A stretch of 64,000 bases of DNA, taken from contig NW_022985168.1 of assembly GCF_010093535.1 (NCBI RefSeq), forward strand, positions 1,054,827 to 1,118,826. Direction: 5' to 3'. The notes beneath the pieces were generated by a model. It was not told where the DNA came from, searched no databases, and saw nothing but the letters and a program-made list of their open reading frames with translations. Positions 48,196-59,400 of the stretch are shown here, one piece after another; positions within the stretch are counted from its first letter, which is position 1, and every line of letters starts with the position of its first letter. A program made the position numbers and the translations under genes. This stretch comes from Lindgomyces ingoldianus (Eukaryota; Ascomycota; Dothideomycetes; Pleosporales; Lindgomycetaceae).

Positions 48196-48470
48196 TGTAA
48201 TAATAAGCACTATCTTTACTACTATATAAAGCTAGGGAAGTAAGGCAGAGTAGGTTAGCTCTATTTTAGCTACACTAAGATAGAGAGAAGAAAAAGAGCT
48301 TTAAGGGCAGCTCTGCAGAAGAAGTGCTTGCAGCGCTAAGGCGCTAGTAAGGACGCTAGCGCTAAGCAAACTAATAGCGTTGCGCTAGTCGCACCCTCTA
48401 TATCCTGATTGGCTGCACGGGCAGCTCGTCATGTGAAGCGCGACAGAGCTCTCTGCGTAGGACCGTCACA
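48196..48470 (-). repeat. Gypsy-1 right LTR
   Basis: 275 bp. Its outer half has more TA-type changes (TGTAATAATAAGCAC for TGTGATGACAAGCAC); the inner half is nearly unmutated. Confidence 0.88.
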
Positions 48471-49132
48471 ACCCTCTCTTTTTATACAAAGAAAGAGGGC
48501 TCTTAAGTACACATAGCCCCTAACGCACAGGCTAGATAGCCAACGTTTTAGGCAACCTAATTCAGCTGTACGCGTGTACAGACACAGCTGTACTTACGTA
48601 CAGACATTAGCTATATATAAATTAAGCTTTTTTTAAGTGTATTATTTAATAGTTTAATTTTATTTACTTAATTTTTAATATTTATCTACTTTGCTAGAGT
48701 CTTTGCTAAGATGTCTACTAAAAGTATGTATTAATTATATATTAATATGTTATGTTAGCTAGTTAAAGATGAAGCTAGTGTTGCTTATTACTTTATAGTA
48801 GTTAGTTATATGTTGTTGTGCAGTGTCTTACTTCTTATTGTACACTGCCTTTAAATAGCTTTATATAAAAAAATAAAATAAACCTTTTAGTGTTAAACAA
48901 GCACTACTATTTATATAATACCTTTAAATAGTATTATATAGACAGGTTTTCTGCTCTTTGTTAGGTAACTAAATAGAGATTTATAGCTACTTATATGTAA
49001 ATTAGACTTTATTTTTACTTTTAGTAATTTATAGTTAAATTAGTAAAAAAAAGATTTCTTTTATACATAATCTTTTAAATAAAAAGGTATAAAAAAAGCT
49101 TTCTGTCTTATAGCATTTAAACTACTAATTAG

Positions 49133-49345
49133 TGTTAAATAGGCTCTATGCTAGCTATGCAAAGCAAAGAGGTTTACACAGTGTACACATTACGCGGGGG
49201 GGGGTTTGCAGGTAACTAGTGTTAATTCTTCTTGTTCTAATTCTGTGCAAAGGAAAGGGGTATTTATCTGTCTGTGCGTATAACTGTGACACAAGACCAT
49301 AACACGTGACGCCTAACCGCGTATCTAAATATTGCTATTCAGACA
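49133..49345 (-). repeat. Copia-2 right LTR (213 bp)
   Basis: TGTTAAATAGGCTCTATGC to ATTCAGACA, pairing with 26098-26309. Confidence 0.85.
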
Positions 49346-49578
49346 ATATTAGTTTTTTTTTAAAAAAAAAAAACTTTATAAATAGCTGTAGTATGTTACT
49401 TAAAAAGTGTTATATTTTATTTAAATGCTTAAAGCATAGTTAAGCTATATTTAACATTCTTTTAACACATCTAAGTAGTGTTGTTAGGAATGCATTAGTG
49501 TAAAAAGAGTAGTTTAGTGTAGTCTTAGCAAAAGTAAGCAACTTAGGTGTGTAAGCAACTCGCCTGTAGGGTACGTTA

Positions 49579-49720
49579 ATTTATATAGAAAATTATAAAA
49601 GTCTCTTAGACAGCTAATAAGAGAAACGCTAGTTACAGGGGTTAGAAACTGCTAGCCTCTAGGCTATACTCTGTTTAGAGTAGCACTATGTATGGTGGTT
49701 TATGCGTCCTATCATCACCC
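49579..49720. repeat. right end of the outermost repeat
   Basis: AAAAGTCTCTTAGACAGCT at about 49597-49615 is the inverted copy of AGCTGTCTAAGAGACTTTTG at 7238. GC-balanced unique sequence starts soon after 49720. Confidence 0.45.
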
Positions 49721-49951
49721 TAGCTAAGCTAGCTGAGATAAATTGGGGTTTGGCGAGCCAGGGAAGCTGATCTGGATATAGTTAGTGTGAATTTAGTTCC
49801 TTTTCATGATCACAGCTATTTGACGAGTATTAGAATTAGGACTGGCTAGGTGCATCTCGTGTACACGGAATGGGTCTGTAGTTGGCGTGAGCGCTAGAGC
49901 TCCCTTCCGTACGCCTTGCTGGCCTTTTGAAGAGACATAGATTCACCACAG

Positions 49952-50425
49952 ATGTCTCCCTGTGAGTTAGTGAAGGACGCTGAAGATATGACTAGTAGCA
50001 GAGTTTGGTGTGCGCTTTATGAGCTCTTCAATACAACAGGCACCAGCGAACGTTCCTCACAACTGCCTGTTTTAGATAGTCATATCCCAATCTCACACAC
50101 CTTGAAGACTTCAAGAATTTCAAACCTTCCCCTTTCAACGCAGGCTGTGTACATAAGTTGTTTCTATTCCGTGGAAGATGGGAACGCGGATGTTGAAGGT
50201 GTGGTGGATGTGTACATATTGTATGGTGTCCCTATGATTGAGAACTGTCATATCTCTTTGTTTCAATCCCGTGTGCATTTGGAAAAGGGTATACTGGGAG
50301 AAGGAAAAGAGGTATTGGGATACCACTTGTTAGGCCTACTTATTCTTGAAGGGCATCCTCATGTATTTGGATACTGCATATCCTCGTCTGCTTTTACATA
50401 TAAAATTACTACTATAGTGCAGTAA
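49952..50425 (+). CDS. doubtful hypothetical ORF, 157 aa
   Basis: An open frame starting MSPCELVKDAEDMTSSRVW in the gap between the transposon tower and the kinase gene, facing it tail to tail. No family, signal peptide or motif was recognised and the composition is unremarkable. It may be chance. The remaining part of 49720-50608 shows no other gene and should include the kinase 3' UTR. Confidence 0.22.
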   Translation: MSPCELVKDAEDMTSSRVWCALYELFNTTGTSERSSQLPVLDSHIPISHTLKTSRISNLPLSTQAVYISCFYSVEDGNADVEGVVDVYILYGVPMIENCHISLFQSRVHLEKGILGEGKEVLGYHLLGLLILEGHPHVFGYCISSSAFTYKITTIVQ

Positions 50426-50608
50426 AAGCGCCCATTTATTCTAGGCAAGTACACATGTTGACCGCACCAAGTAAGCACCCATTTTCTCGCAACCAAGTAT
50501 AGCCGGTAACAGCCTCGGCCGTAGCATGCCTCTAATGACCTAATTTATAGACATCCAAAACTCCAACAATAGGTCATAACCCTGAACTCAATGCCTCTAC
50601 TTGCATCT

Positions 50609-53600
50609 TCAAGCTTTTCCTTTCAACTCCCCATTCATCTCCCCATTTATCAAAGCCCTCCACAGTGCCCTGAAATCTACCGGCTTCGTCATAAAACAAT
50701 CCACACCGGAGCTCCAAGCCTCGAGCCTCGCACTTGCGGATGCCAGGCCCGTGAGTGCTATGATATGGGCGTGTTTGATGCTATTCTTCGCTTCATACTG
50801 GCGGATAGCGCGTGTTGCTGACATACCGTCCATTACTGGCATTGATATGTCCATGAGGATCACGTCGAACTTGATGGCCTCGTTCTGGTATGCGCGAAGG
50901 GCTTCGAGTCCGTTCGTAGCCTCTTTGTGGGCGAGGCTTCGCTTTTTCAAGAAGGCGACGAGGAGTCGGCGGTTGATAGGATTATCATCGACAATCAGGA
51001 CGTTCGAGATGGAAGTTCTGAGTTGGTTGGGGAGGCGAGGACTAGAGACATTCGGCACAAACATTGACTCTGGTGAATTTTCAAATATCGGCGGAATTGG
51101 TAGCGGAAAGGATGGGTTCCAACGCTTCTCTGTGATTACAGGTGGAGCGGGAGTGTTTGGATCCGGGTCGGGAGTGGATTGAGGAGAAGATATTGTATGA
51201 GCGTGGAACTGGGAATTCTCACTAAGAGATTCATAGCGATCGAGACAATGGGAAATTAAGCTTGCTAGTTTGTAAGGTCCACATCTAGTATTTGATTAGA
51301 AGAGTCCCAGATAATCTACAACAGGTGCAACTTACGGCTGGGTCATGATTTCAACAACAGACTCCTTATTTGTCATGCGGGCATCCAAGCGTAGTGTCGC
51401 CGCTTCTAGCCCATCCATTGCAACGAAGATCGTCACCGGAGCTCTCTCGTTCGCAAATCTTCGCTGTCGAATGGCTGAGAGATATTCGAATGAAACCTCC
51501 GGACATATAACTATATCAGCGTCGTGTCCATCCCACTCGCTCGTATGAACGACCTTCATTTTGAGCCAGTTGGTCAAAGTCCTCGCCAAAGCATCAGCGA
51601 AATACTTGAGACCTTCATCCGTCGAATGTAGCACTGGGGACTTAATATAGCTGGGGTGAGTCATGTTTAATATACAAATGCGTCGACCTTCCAATCGTGG
51701 CACAGAAGCTAGAAACTGAGTTCTTGGAGCTACATCAAGTCGTGGGTTCTCTGGCCTGGGTAGCGCAAGCTTAATGGTGAGCTTGGTACCCTTCGTAGTG
51801 TCGCTGCTAACCTCGATCTTTCCGCCAATGGTTTCAATGATCTGTTGCACAATGCTGAGGCCAAGGCCGGTGCCGGGTGATAGATAGTTCTCCTGAGAAA
51901 AGGGCTGAAAAGCTTTGTTTGCCAGAAATTGCGGGCTCATTCCCGAACCAGAGTCAGTGATAGTTAAGGTAACATGAGTGAAAGTACTCGCGCCGTTGCT
52001 CTGATCCCCCGCTCGAAGAGACACCAGGATGTGCCCGGATTCAGTGTACTTCAATGCGTTGCTAAAAACATTCATAACAATCCTTCTCCATTCACCAGCA
52101 GGGACACAAAAGATCCAGTCTTCCTCATTCGCAACGTCCAGAACAACGAAACAGCACTTGCGTTTCACAATTGCCCCAAGGGGTGAAGTCCTCTCGGGTT
52201 CCGAATTCGGCTCCAATGGAGAGGAAGGACCATCCTCTTCAGTGCTTGAGGTGGGCTGGTAATTTACGCCTGCAAAGACAGCCTCAACCACCTCTTCTGT
52301 TGCTAATCCTAGATCGAAAGCAGATCCCTGTAACACTGACTTATGAGGACTTTGTGATGTAAGTGGTTTCGAGGACAACCGAATGGTATTTATACCCTTC
52401 AGTCGTTTCGAAGAGAGATTCCGTTTTGTTTCGTTGATCTTCGCATAGTCTAGGACGTGATTGAGAGTATCAAGGAGGGTCTGTCCGCACGCTGCCATGG
52501 AGTTGAGCATCGATATCTGAAACGAGTCGAGGGGGCTATCCTGGAGGAACCGTAAGGTACCAAGAATGCCGTGTAATGGTGAGCGAAGCTCATGAGAGAT
52601 GGAAGCGACAAACGTTGTTTTGGCTAGGCTCGAGGCGATAGCATCTAGTCTTGCGAGCTCGTTCATAATTGAGCTACTAAAGACTTTGAAGTAGGTGAGA
52701 TCTACTTGTGTGGAGAGTAGGCGATCGGGTCGATTACTCCAGCACAGACACCCAGCAAACCATCTTGACCTTTGGAAGTCCCAAAATGGTACAAAAGCGA
52801 CACTGCGAGCGCCAGGTAGGGCAGTTAGAATAGCCTTCCAAGTTTTACCCACACGATCGACTGGCGTCTTGCGCCTCTGTTGTTCTCGTAGTGATAGCCT
52901 TTCGTTCAAGATACCAGGGCCACCAGATGATTCCGATTCATCTGCCGAGGATACAGGTTCACCATCGGCCGTAAAGTATAGCACCTTACCAGCAGGAAAC
53001 TTGCGGAACAAGCGTGTCAGATCTGCCTCCGGGAGAGATGGTTGTGCGAGCCTGGCCCCGGCTCCAGCGACATTAGGTCTCTCCAAAGTCGCGCATCCAA
53101 GTATTTGGCAAGTTTTTCTTGAACTCTGCGGCGTCAAGAGTGTCTCTTCGCTGGACGATTTCGAATCCAAGGCACTCTCCCAATTGGCTTCCGACCCGTA
53201 CTCGGTATCCTCGCCGTGATGGTACTGGCTTGTTGCCGTGACCGAGGCGTCCAGAATAAGAACTCCATCCAAATCACTTGATGCTTGCATGATGTTTGCT
53301 GCACGTGCAAACATTCGTTTGGAGTTCAGTGGCAAAATGCTTTCTTGTAACGCCTTAACCGTCTGATGTTGTGTAGAGACGGTTTTGGGCAGTTTTCCCC
53401 GTTGCATCAAGTCCTGCCGGCTCTGCAAGATAGCACTCGATGCGGCCGATGTACCATTAAGAGTTCTTGAGGATGTTGTGTCTGTCTTGGTTTTTGAGGG
53501 CGGATCCGGAGGTGGCCTTGGGGGCGGCTCAGTAGCTATTCCAGACTTTGGAGCTCTCGATCTTTCGTAAAGCTTAGGCCTCGCGGAAGGGTCCTGAATA

Positions 53601-54388
53601 TCATTCTCAAACGGCTGTAGAGTTGAAGCTCCATCGGTGAATGATATGAGACCGCGAGTCATCTGCTCTCCTCGTTTGTACTGATCCCTGAGCGTATATG
53701 TGTCCAAATACTCCACAATGGTAGTGGCAAGGTCGGTCAGGTATATGATGTCTGGCCGCGATACCGCCCTGCGAGGCTTGTCGTCAAAGATGCATAGAGC
53801 GCCGACGATGGCTCCTGAGGGACTGGTCAAAGCCACTCCGATGTAGAATCGCACCTGCGGCCCCGCCCTCACATAGGATCGCATTCGAAAAGTCTCGTGC
53901 TCTGAGAGATCATTTATGATGACGGTGGCATCTTCACTAGTAGCTAGCTTTGTAGGATCTATGCAAAGCACGGCCTCACAAGCTCCCCACGTCCTGGGAA
54001 TGCTCACGTTGCCGAGCCATAAATCACCAGGAGGCAGTTTAGAGTCGAACCGCAAGGATGTGTCTGGCGTGGCTTCCGCTAGGATATGCTGTCGCTGGCC
54101 GTCAATGAGCGAGATTAAGGCACGATTGGCACCCAGGCGGATTGACGCCAACTGGGCGAAGCCCATGAGAGCGGAGTCTTGGGCCCGGCGGGCGACATGG
54201 TCGTGAGGGAGAAAACAGAGATCTGGGGATGGGCCAAGCTGGTCAAGGTAAGGAATGTCGCGAAAGGCCGAGCTATAGAGTCGGAGGACGTCACGCTCTC
54301 TCCGAGCCTCTGACATGGGCTTAGGCATGCGTATGCGCGCATGTTCAGCGTTGCGAGCCATGGAATGAAACTCTATCGCCTCGTCCAC
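50609..54388 (-). CDS. hybrid sensor histidine kinase (GAF-HisKA-HATPase-REC), two exons, 1242 aa
   Basis: A two-component sensor that autophosphorylates on His and passes the phosphate to its own receiver Asp, then presumably to a phosphotransfer protein feeding a MAP-kinase or transcription response. My model joins 54388-51336 and 51284-50609 across a 51-bp intron (GTAAGT to ACTAG, branch TTCTAATC). The joined text reads MTQPCGPYKLASLISHCLDRY. Domains: N-terminal GAF-like region (about 60-235; GFAQLASIRLGANRALISLID), a weaker second GAF-like region (about 345-580), HisKA with the H-box ISHELRSPLHGILG (His about 599), HATPase with N-box NVFSNALKYT (about 776), DSGSGMS (about 816) and GTGLGLSIVQQI (about 846), then a receiver with VLIVDDNP (about 1116), phospho-Asp in VILMDISMP (about 1160) and Lys in TKPVDF (about 1216). 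All catalytic residues are present. No membrane segment is evident, so it is likely cytosolic. The stimulus is unknown. Confidence 0.93.
51285..51335 (-). other. intron of the hybrid histidine kinase (51 bp)
   Basis: Without splicing, the kinase would stop right after the ATPase-distal region (TQP then stop) and the receiver would be a separate frame. Splicing restores one frame and a conserved linker (KLASLISHCLDRY) before the receiver. Confidence 0.82.
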
Positions 54389-54853
54389 GCCTGAGAGCGG
54401 GCAAGGGAATATAAGTCGAAGTTATGTCGCAAGAGATGTCTATCATGCTAGAGTGACGGAGGAAAGAGCTGTATCATTGGAAATGGGAATGCGCCAGCGG
54501 TCTAGATGTGCCGACCGCAACTTTGCCACTCCATTTGCTGAGCCACGTACGATGCCACACCCAAATACAGAAAGTCTCTAGCCCCATCAGGTAAGTTACA
54601 AAGTTCCAACTTTCAACATGCCAAGTTAATTCGACAAGCAACTGCGAGAAGCATCCTCTTATCATTTAGAGAGAAACCCCGATAACTGGTCCCTCAAATA
54701 TCCTCTCTCATCGGCCTTTCACTCCTCCTCCTAGACGTGCCATCTCCCTCATGACTCTTGCCCTGCACCGTCCCTGAAAATCGCACACCCAACCTCTGCC
54801 GCCTTCTTTTTACTTGTCCCAAACAGTTCCCTCTCCAAACTCTTCGTATCTGC
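54389..54853. promoter_or_regulatory. kinase upstream region, no gene seen
   Basis: GC-balanced sequence upstream of the kinase start and downstream of the broken membrane-protein gene. There are pyrimidine-rich stretches (CTCCTCCTCCTAG at about 54722) but no assignable site. Confidence 0.35.
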
Positions 54854-55990
54854 CTAGAGCAACTCCCGATTTTCTATCCCTGTCTTGCTCCTTGCAGCCG
54901 TGGCCAATGTGAATGCAGCTCTCAACTGCGTCATCGCATATCCACTCTTCACAAGCTTCGAGTTGAACTGTGAATCCTGCCAGATAATATACATGGTGGT
55001 AGCCCAGACCAGTTGATAGATAGCAAACACTGTTGACAGCACGGTACTGCAACCCCACTGATAGGAGGGGTCTGCGGTGTCCGGGAGACAGGGGATGAGT
55101 TTCCCAGCGCCGCTAAGCTGTATCCTTTACCGTTGTTACAATATCCCCACTCGTAACTTTCGTCTTCGGCGTCATATACACGGCTAAAGAGAGTTATATT
55201 GAGGGATATCCTGCCTGGAGTGTAGTTAGTAACAGAAGAACACATATAGTTACATCCTGATACTTACACCTGGGTGTCCGCATTTCCCAGCTGCCGTTAG
55301 CCCAGTTCCATGACGAAAATGTCTCGATGTTGTTGGGATAGTGAAAGGTGCCTAAAAGGAAATATTGGTGTACATGGAATGAAGACGTGGAGCTGAAAAG
55401 AGGAGTGCTTCCTCACAATCCGTCCAGTTCCAGCCTTTGAACTCCAAATGCTCCTCGTAATATGTTGGCGGCCACCGACTGTACTGAATGAACGTTCTAT
55501 TTGGCATAGGACAGTTGCCTAATAGCCTAGTAAGCGCCGATCCTACCATGAAATCTGTCGAACAGCGTCTAGAGGTGCCTACAGTCGCCACGGCCATACC
55601 ACAGATTTTCGAGTAGAGTGAACTGATCTGAGGCCGAACATGTAGCATTGAACGTGTCATTTCCCGCTTTCGTTATAAAATATCCCGGTGTGAAATCGCC
55701 TGCAGGGGCAATCTGCTCGCCACTGCCAATGGAAACCCACCCGACACTGGTATTCACATAACCCGTCATCGCGGAGAGAACCGTAGGCATCACCAACGCC
55801 CAAAAATCGATATTAGCATGTACAGGAATAGAATCCAGGTCCGCCTGCTCCGAGTTTTGAAGAGGTCTTTAAGGAGCGCCCACATAGATGCCAGAGAAGC
55901 TCCGTCTACGGTGATGTGCATAAACGTTTGATAGCTTGCTAGATGCCGTTCAATCACTCTAAGTAGTGCGTTCGAGAAGACAAAGGATAA
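54854..55990 (-). pseudogene. truncated, frame-disrupted fungal integral membrane protein gene
   Basis: The coding signal is spread over three frames. Upstream part (about 55980-55800): VIERHLASYQTF, then a membrane segment WILFLYMLISIFG. Next frame (55797-55569): ALVMPTVLSAMTGYVNTS, then an extracellular-looking stretch with N-glycosylation motifs (GNDTFNATC). A third stretch has several Cys and NRT/NWT/NIS sites (55660-55352), then EWGYCNNGKGY (about 55170), and finally a TM-like WATTMYIIWQDSQFNSKLVK with LRAAFTLATAA (about 55010-54890). The LSAMTGY and W..MY..W.D motifs recall a large family of uncharacterised ascomycete multi-pass membrane proteins. No start codon precedes: TRIM-1 copy 2 cuts the 5' end at 55996. 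The switch at about 55800 looks like a frameshift; others may be introns. Confidence 0.5.
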
Positions 55991-55995
55991 TGCCC

Positions 55996-56373
55996 TGTAA
56001 GGCTGGAAACGGCTTGTACTAGGGTCCTTACGCGCGACAGGTATATATACTAACCTGTACGCAGATTAACTGTTAGTTGATTATTCGCACCTTTTTAGTT
56101 GTATTAGCGCAATGGTACAGATCCATGTCCTTACACTAAGCGTTGTGTTTATCCTGCGCCTCTAAGCCGCAGGTGGTCAGCCTTAAGCTGTGCGCGTGTT
56201 GCGCCTCTAAGGTGCAGGTTAAGGTTAGGTGACACCTAGAACAGGCGTTTCTAAGAAGGATGATAATGTAAGGCTGCCAGTCCTTACAAAGAGTAATAAT
56301 GCACTATAAAGCTAGAATTAGCCTATACAGGGGTTCTTACAGGCAACATGTATATATACTATTCTGTATATAG
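55996..56373 (+). mobile_element. TRIM-1, copy 2, interrupted by Gypsy-2
   Basis: Left LTR 55996-56135 (TGTAAGGCTGG to GTCCTTACA) with the TATA-like GGTATATATAC and an A-box-like TAGCGCAATGG near its 3' end (56105-56115). Internal region is only about 130 bp (56136-56266), aligning with the right part of the copy 1 internal region. A purine-rich tract CTAAGAAGGATGATAA precedes the right LTR at 56267, which is cut at 56373 by the Gypsy-2 LTR. The rest should lie outside the window. Confidence 0.68.
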
Positions 56374-56431
56374 TGTGACGGCGCGGACCGCGTCACATGC
56401 TCTGCGGCTTCAGCTCCCTCGCTAGCGCAAC

Positions 56432-59400
56432 CAGTGCTGGCGATAGATCGATCCGATTCGTGGATCGATCCGAATCCACGCTATCCTGAATCTAGATTAG
56501 ATCCTTAAATTAATTTATAGTCTTAGCTAAAAATTTACTTCCCTATTAATAAAACAACTTTAAAAGTCTTATATAATAGAATCCTATAAATTAAGCTTAG
56601 CTCTAGTGCCTAAAAATAAGAGTAGTAACATTAAAAACTTTGTATAACTACTAATGTCTAATAAACTTACTAAATAAAATAGCTGTCTTTTTTAACACTA
56701 TAATTTTTATAATTATAACTACACTTTAAAAGTTATTATAAACTTTTAAAGGTACTTAAAATCTAACTACTAAGTTTTAGTAAAAAGCACTTTTTTTTTA
56801 TATAATAAGCAGGTGCTATTAAAATCTAAGAGCTATAAAACTGCGCAGAACCTTATATAAAAAAATATATATAGAATACTATGTTTAGAGCTTATCTAAA
56901 TAAAGATATTATTTAAAAAGCTTTTATATAACTAATTATTTAATAGTGTTTTACTTTTTTAGTTATTAAATTATTATTCTTTTAAGCTTTTATATAAGCA
57001 TTAAATTTTATTACTAGAGAGGCTATTTTAGTTTTACACTTTACTATTTATATAGTAATTTAAAGCTATTAGTATAAAAAGAAGCTTATTTTTTAGCATA
57101 AGATTTAAACAGTAACTTTAAAAATTAATATTATACTTAATCTTTAGACCTTTTTAAACTAAATTTTATTTATTATAATTACTAAACACTTTATATAAAG
57201 CTTAGATAATACTGTTACTAAACACTTTTTTACTTTATAACTAGTTTTAGGCTATTCTAGTAAAAAATAGTTCTCTGTACTTTATATAGTACTTAAAAAG
57301 TACAAGATTACTAAAAATTTAGAAGTAGTTATTAAAGATAATGCTAGCACTAATAACACTTTTTATTATATAATTAGTAAGTAGTATTCTAATAAACTTA
57401 ATCTATATTAAAATTTTAAAAATAAAAAAGTTTACTATTTTAGTTATATTATTAATTTTATTATGTAAGCATTTTTATTTTTAAGTTTATATAAAAGTTA
57501 TCTTAAAAATCTTAAAGCTGTAGACTTTAAAAAGGTAAATAAGTTACTCTTTAATTTTATATAATTTTATATAATTAGAGCTATTAGTCTCTTTAGTAAA
57601 CTTTATAACATTATAGTCTATATTTATAGTTTAGGGCTTTATATAAATAAGTTTATCTTGCAAGCTAGACAGATAATACCTTTAGATAATTATATAATTA
57701 ATATAGTAATTAAGCTTAAAATGTATATAAAATTTTATATTAAAAACTAACTTAATCTTAAATATAATACTTTAAAGATAAAAAATTAAAAAATGCTTTA
57801 TATAATAAAAACATTTTTATAGATTTTTAAAGATGTAATCTTTTAAAATAAAAAAGATATAAAATGTCTTAAATAAGCTCTTTCTTCTTTATAGATCTTA
57901 TAGACTTACATAATAGCTTTCCTAGCAAAACATAAAAAAGAAAATATATAATTTAATAAAAATTCTGTTATATAAGCTACTTAGGCACTTATAGCATAGT
58001 AAAAATAGTAAAACTTACTTTAAAAGCATCTTTTCTAATAAATTATAATAGTTTTACATTTTTATTATTATATAAACTAGGCTAATAAAGTAATGCTTAC
58101 TTTAAAGTTTTTTACTAAAGACTAAAAAGTATAGAAAGCTTAGCTAAAATAATTTTACCTTAATTTTTAATCTAAATATTAAAATTTATTATTAACACCT
58201 TTCTAAGGTAAAGTGTAAAAGTAAAGAAAATAATAGGCTACTTATTATATAATAGCATAGATTATTTTTAAAGTCTAAGATTATTTAATTAAAGCTATAA
58301 CTAAGTAAATTCTTAGTAATTAGGCTTTAGTAAAGAATCTAGATAAGTAAGCAGAGTATACAGGAAAGCTAGTAACAAAGGGGGTTAAAGATGTGTTAAA
58401 ATAGTAGTAAAATAACATATAATAATCTTAGTAGCCTTTTTTACTTATCTTACACTTAAGATCTACTTTATACTACTTATAAGTAATAAACTAAAATATT
58501 TTTTTAAAGTATGTTATATAATTTTTTAGACTTAAGTATTATTAAATTCTAATATTATTAAAGTAATTAAATCTTTAAATTACTAGTTAAGTTAAAAATA
58601 AGTAAACTATTTAAAAAAAGTAAAGATCTTTATTTTTTATTTTATTCTTTACTTATAAAAAGACTGCTAATTTTAAGTAATTTATTATATAATATTTTAG
58701 CACTTATTTTTATTATTACTTTCTAGCTTCTTAATCTTATATAGGTAATCTATAACAATGTTGTTTACACTAGAAGATAAAGTTGCTAGGGGACCTATAC
58801 TATTATTAGGTGTTAGATAATACTAATTAGGTTAAGAGCTATTATAGTAACTATAATAGGTAGCTTAATTTTTAAATTTATAATTAGCGCAAGTAGCTAC
58901 CTACTTAGATAAAAGTAAAACACACTTTAAAAATAAAATATAGTAAAAATAGCTAGCACACTTTACTATATAAGTTAGTTATTATATAACATGTAAAATA
59001 AAAGGCATATAGTAAGGTTTTATATTAATAGTACTATAAGTCTAAATTAACACTACATTAACATATAATAAGTAGTAGGTATTTAATTAGAAGGCATAAA
59101 AAGTGCTGCTATAGTATTTAATATTATTATAAGGTGTAGAGAGAACCTGTTTCTGCTAGATCTAAAATTATTAGCCTATTATATAATAGAGAGAGTAACT
59201 TACAGTATGCGCTATAACTTTTAGAGCTGCTTGTACGTTTAGGTTAGAGGCAGCAGGAAAAACCTAAATGCATCTTTTGCAGCGATTAGCGCTATGCTGC
59301 TTCTAGCTATTTTTATTATTTTTTTAGCATTTTAAATTACAATGTCTATGTTTTTGTATAATAAGATAAAAAGAAGATACTTTCTATAATGCTTATTATA

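Larger units (their letters stand above)
41892..48470 (-). mobile_element. Gypsy-1, Ty3/gypsy retrotransposon (degraded)
   Basis: LTRs 41892-42166 and 48196-48470 (275 bp each; TGTGATGACAAGCAC to GACCGTCACA), flanked by ACCCT (41887-41891, 48471-48475), inserted in the right LTR of LTR-S2. The polypurine tract TAGAAGGGGGTGA at 42167-42179 (minus strand) gives orientation. Minus-strand text: reverse transcriptase YIAYFNNILIYLDN and KSKFIVTKIKFLSF (about 44560-44780), then integrase (about 42900-43500) with LQFTFTFINKLYC and LCLFINYFQDNQLDLLLY. The RT-before-integrase order is gypsy. All frames carry RIP stops. Confidence 0.9.
40212..48606. mobile_element. LTR-S2, non-autonomous LTR element with stem-loop arrays
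   Basis: LTRs 40212-40438 (227 bp) and 41796-41891 joined to 48476-48606 (227 bp once Gypsy-1 is removed). A perfect 5-bp duplication TTAGC flanks it (40207-40211, 48607-48611). The internal region 40439-41795 is only 1357 bp and holds two arrays of short hairpins and no recognisable gag or pol. A 66-codon open frame at 40736-40936 is unrecognised. Orientation is uncertain, as no clear polypurine tract was found. Confidence 0.82.
26098..49345 (-). mobile_element. Copia-2, LTR retrotransposon split by many insertions
   Basis: LTRs 26098-26309 and 49133-49345 (212-213 bp, TGTTGAATAGGCTCC to TATTCAGACA), flanked by ATATT (26093-26097, 49346-49350). A purine-rich tract on the minus strand (AAAGGAAAAAGAAAAGG, about 26315-26335) sets the orientation. 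Own internal sequence, about 5.5 kb: 26310-27412, 28539-28786, 36228-36272, 36596-40206 and 48607-49132. On the minus strand around 38350-38480 I read LDTLTPFLLSLA followed by INVYFNNV, typical of the protease-to-integrase spacer of ascomycete copia elements, and near 37050 a YVDD-like box (LVIKLYVNSIIII). All frames are broken. Confidence 0.75.
18592..49576 (-). mobile_element. T2-b, pogo/Fot1-type transposon expanded to 31 kb by nested insertions
   Basis: Left end ACATACTCAACAAGCAAG and right end CTGTAGGGTACGT with TA at 18590-18591 and 49577-49578. Its own sequence is 18592-19140, 20246-20527, 25756-26097 and 49346-49576, which line up in order with the uninterrupted T2-e copy. Its transposase ran on the minus strand and is beyond reading without comparison. 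Insertions inside it: T2-c, T2-d and Copia-2. Confidence 0.78.

Noticed and set aside
26098..49345. A single giant (23 kb) mobile element with cargo genes
   Set aside because: The length is explained by stacked insertions with their own duplications; the own sequence is about 5.9 kb and no host-type cargo gene was found.
50601..51182. 193-codon open frame on the plus strand
   Set aside because: Antisense to the receiver-domain exon of the kinase, whose sense strand has clear catalytic motifs.
52695..53219. 174-codon open frame on the plus strand
   Set aside because: It lies entirely antisense to the histidine kinase coding exon and has no recognisable domain.
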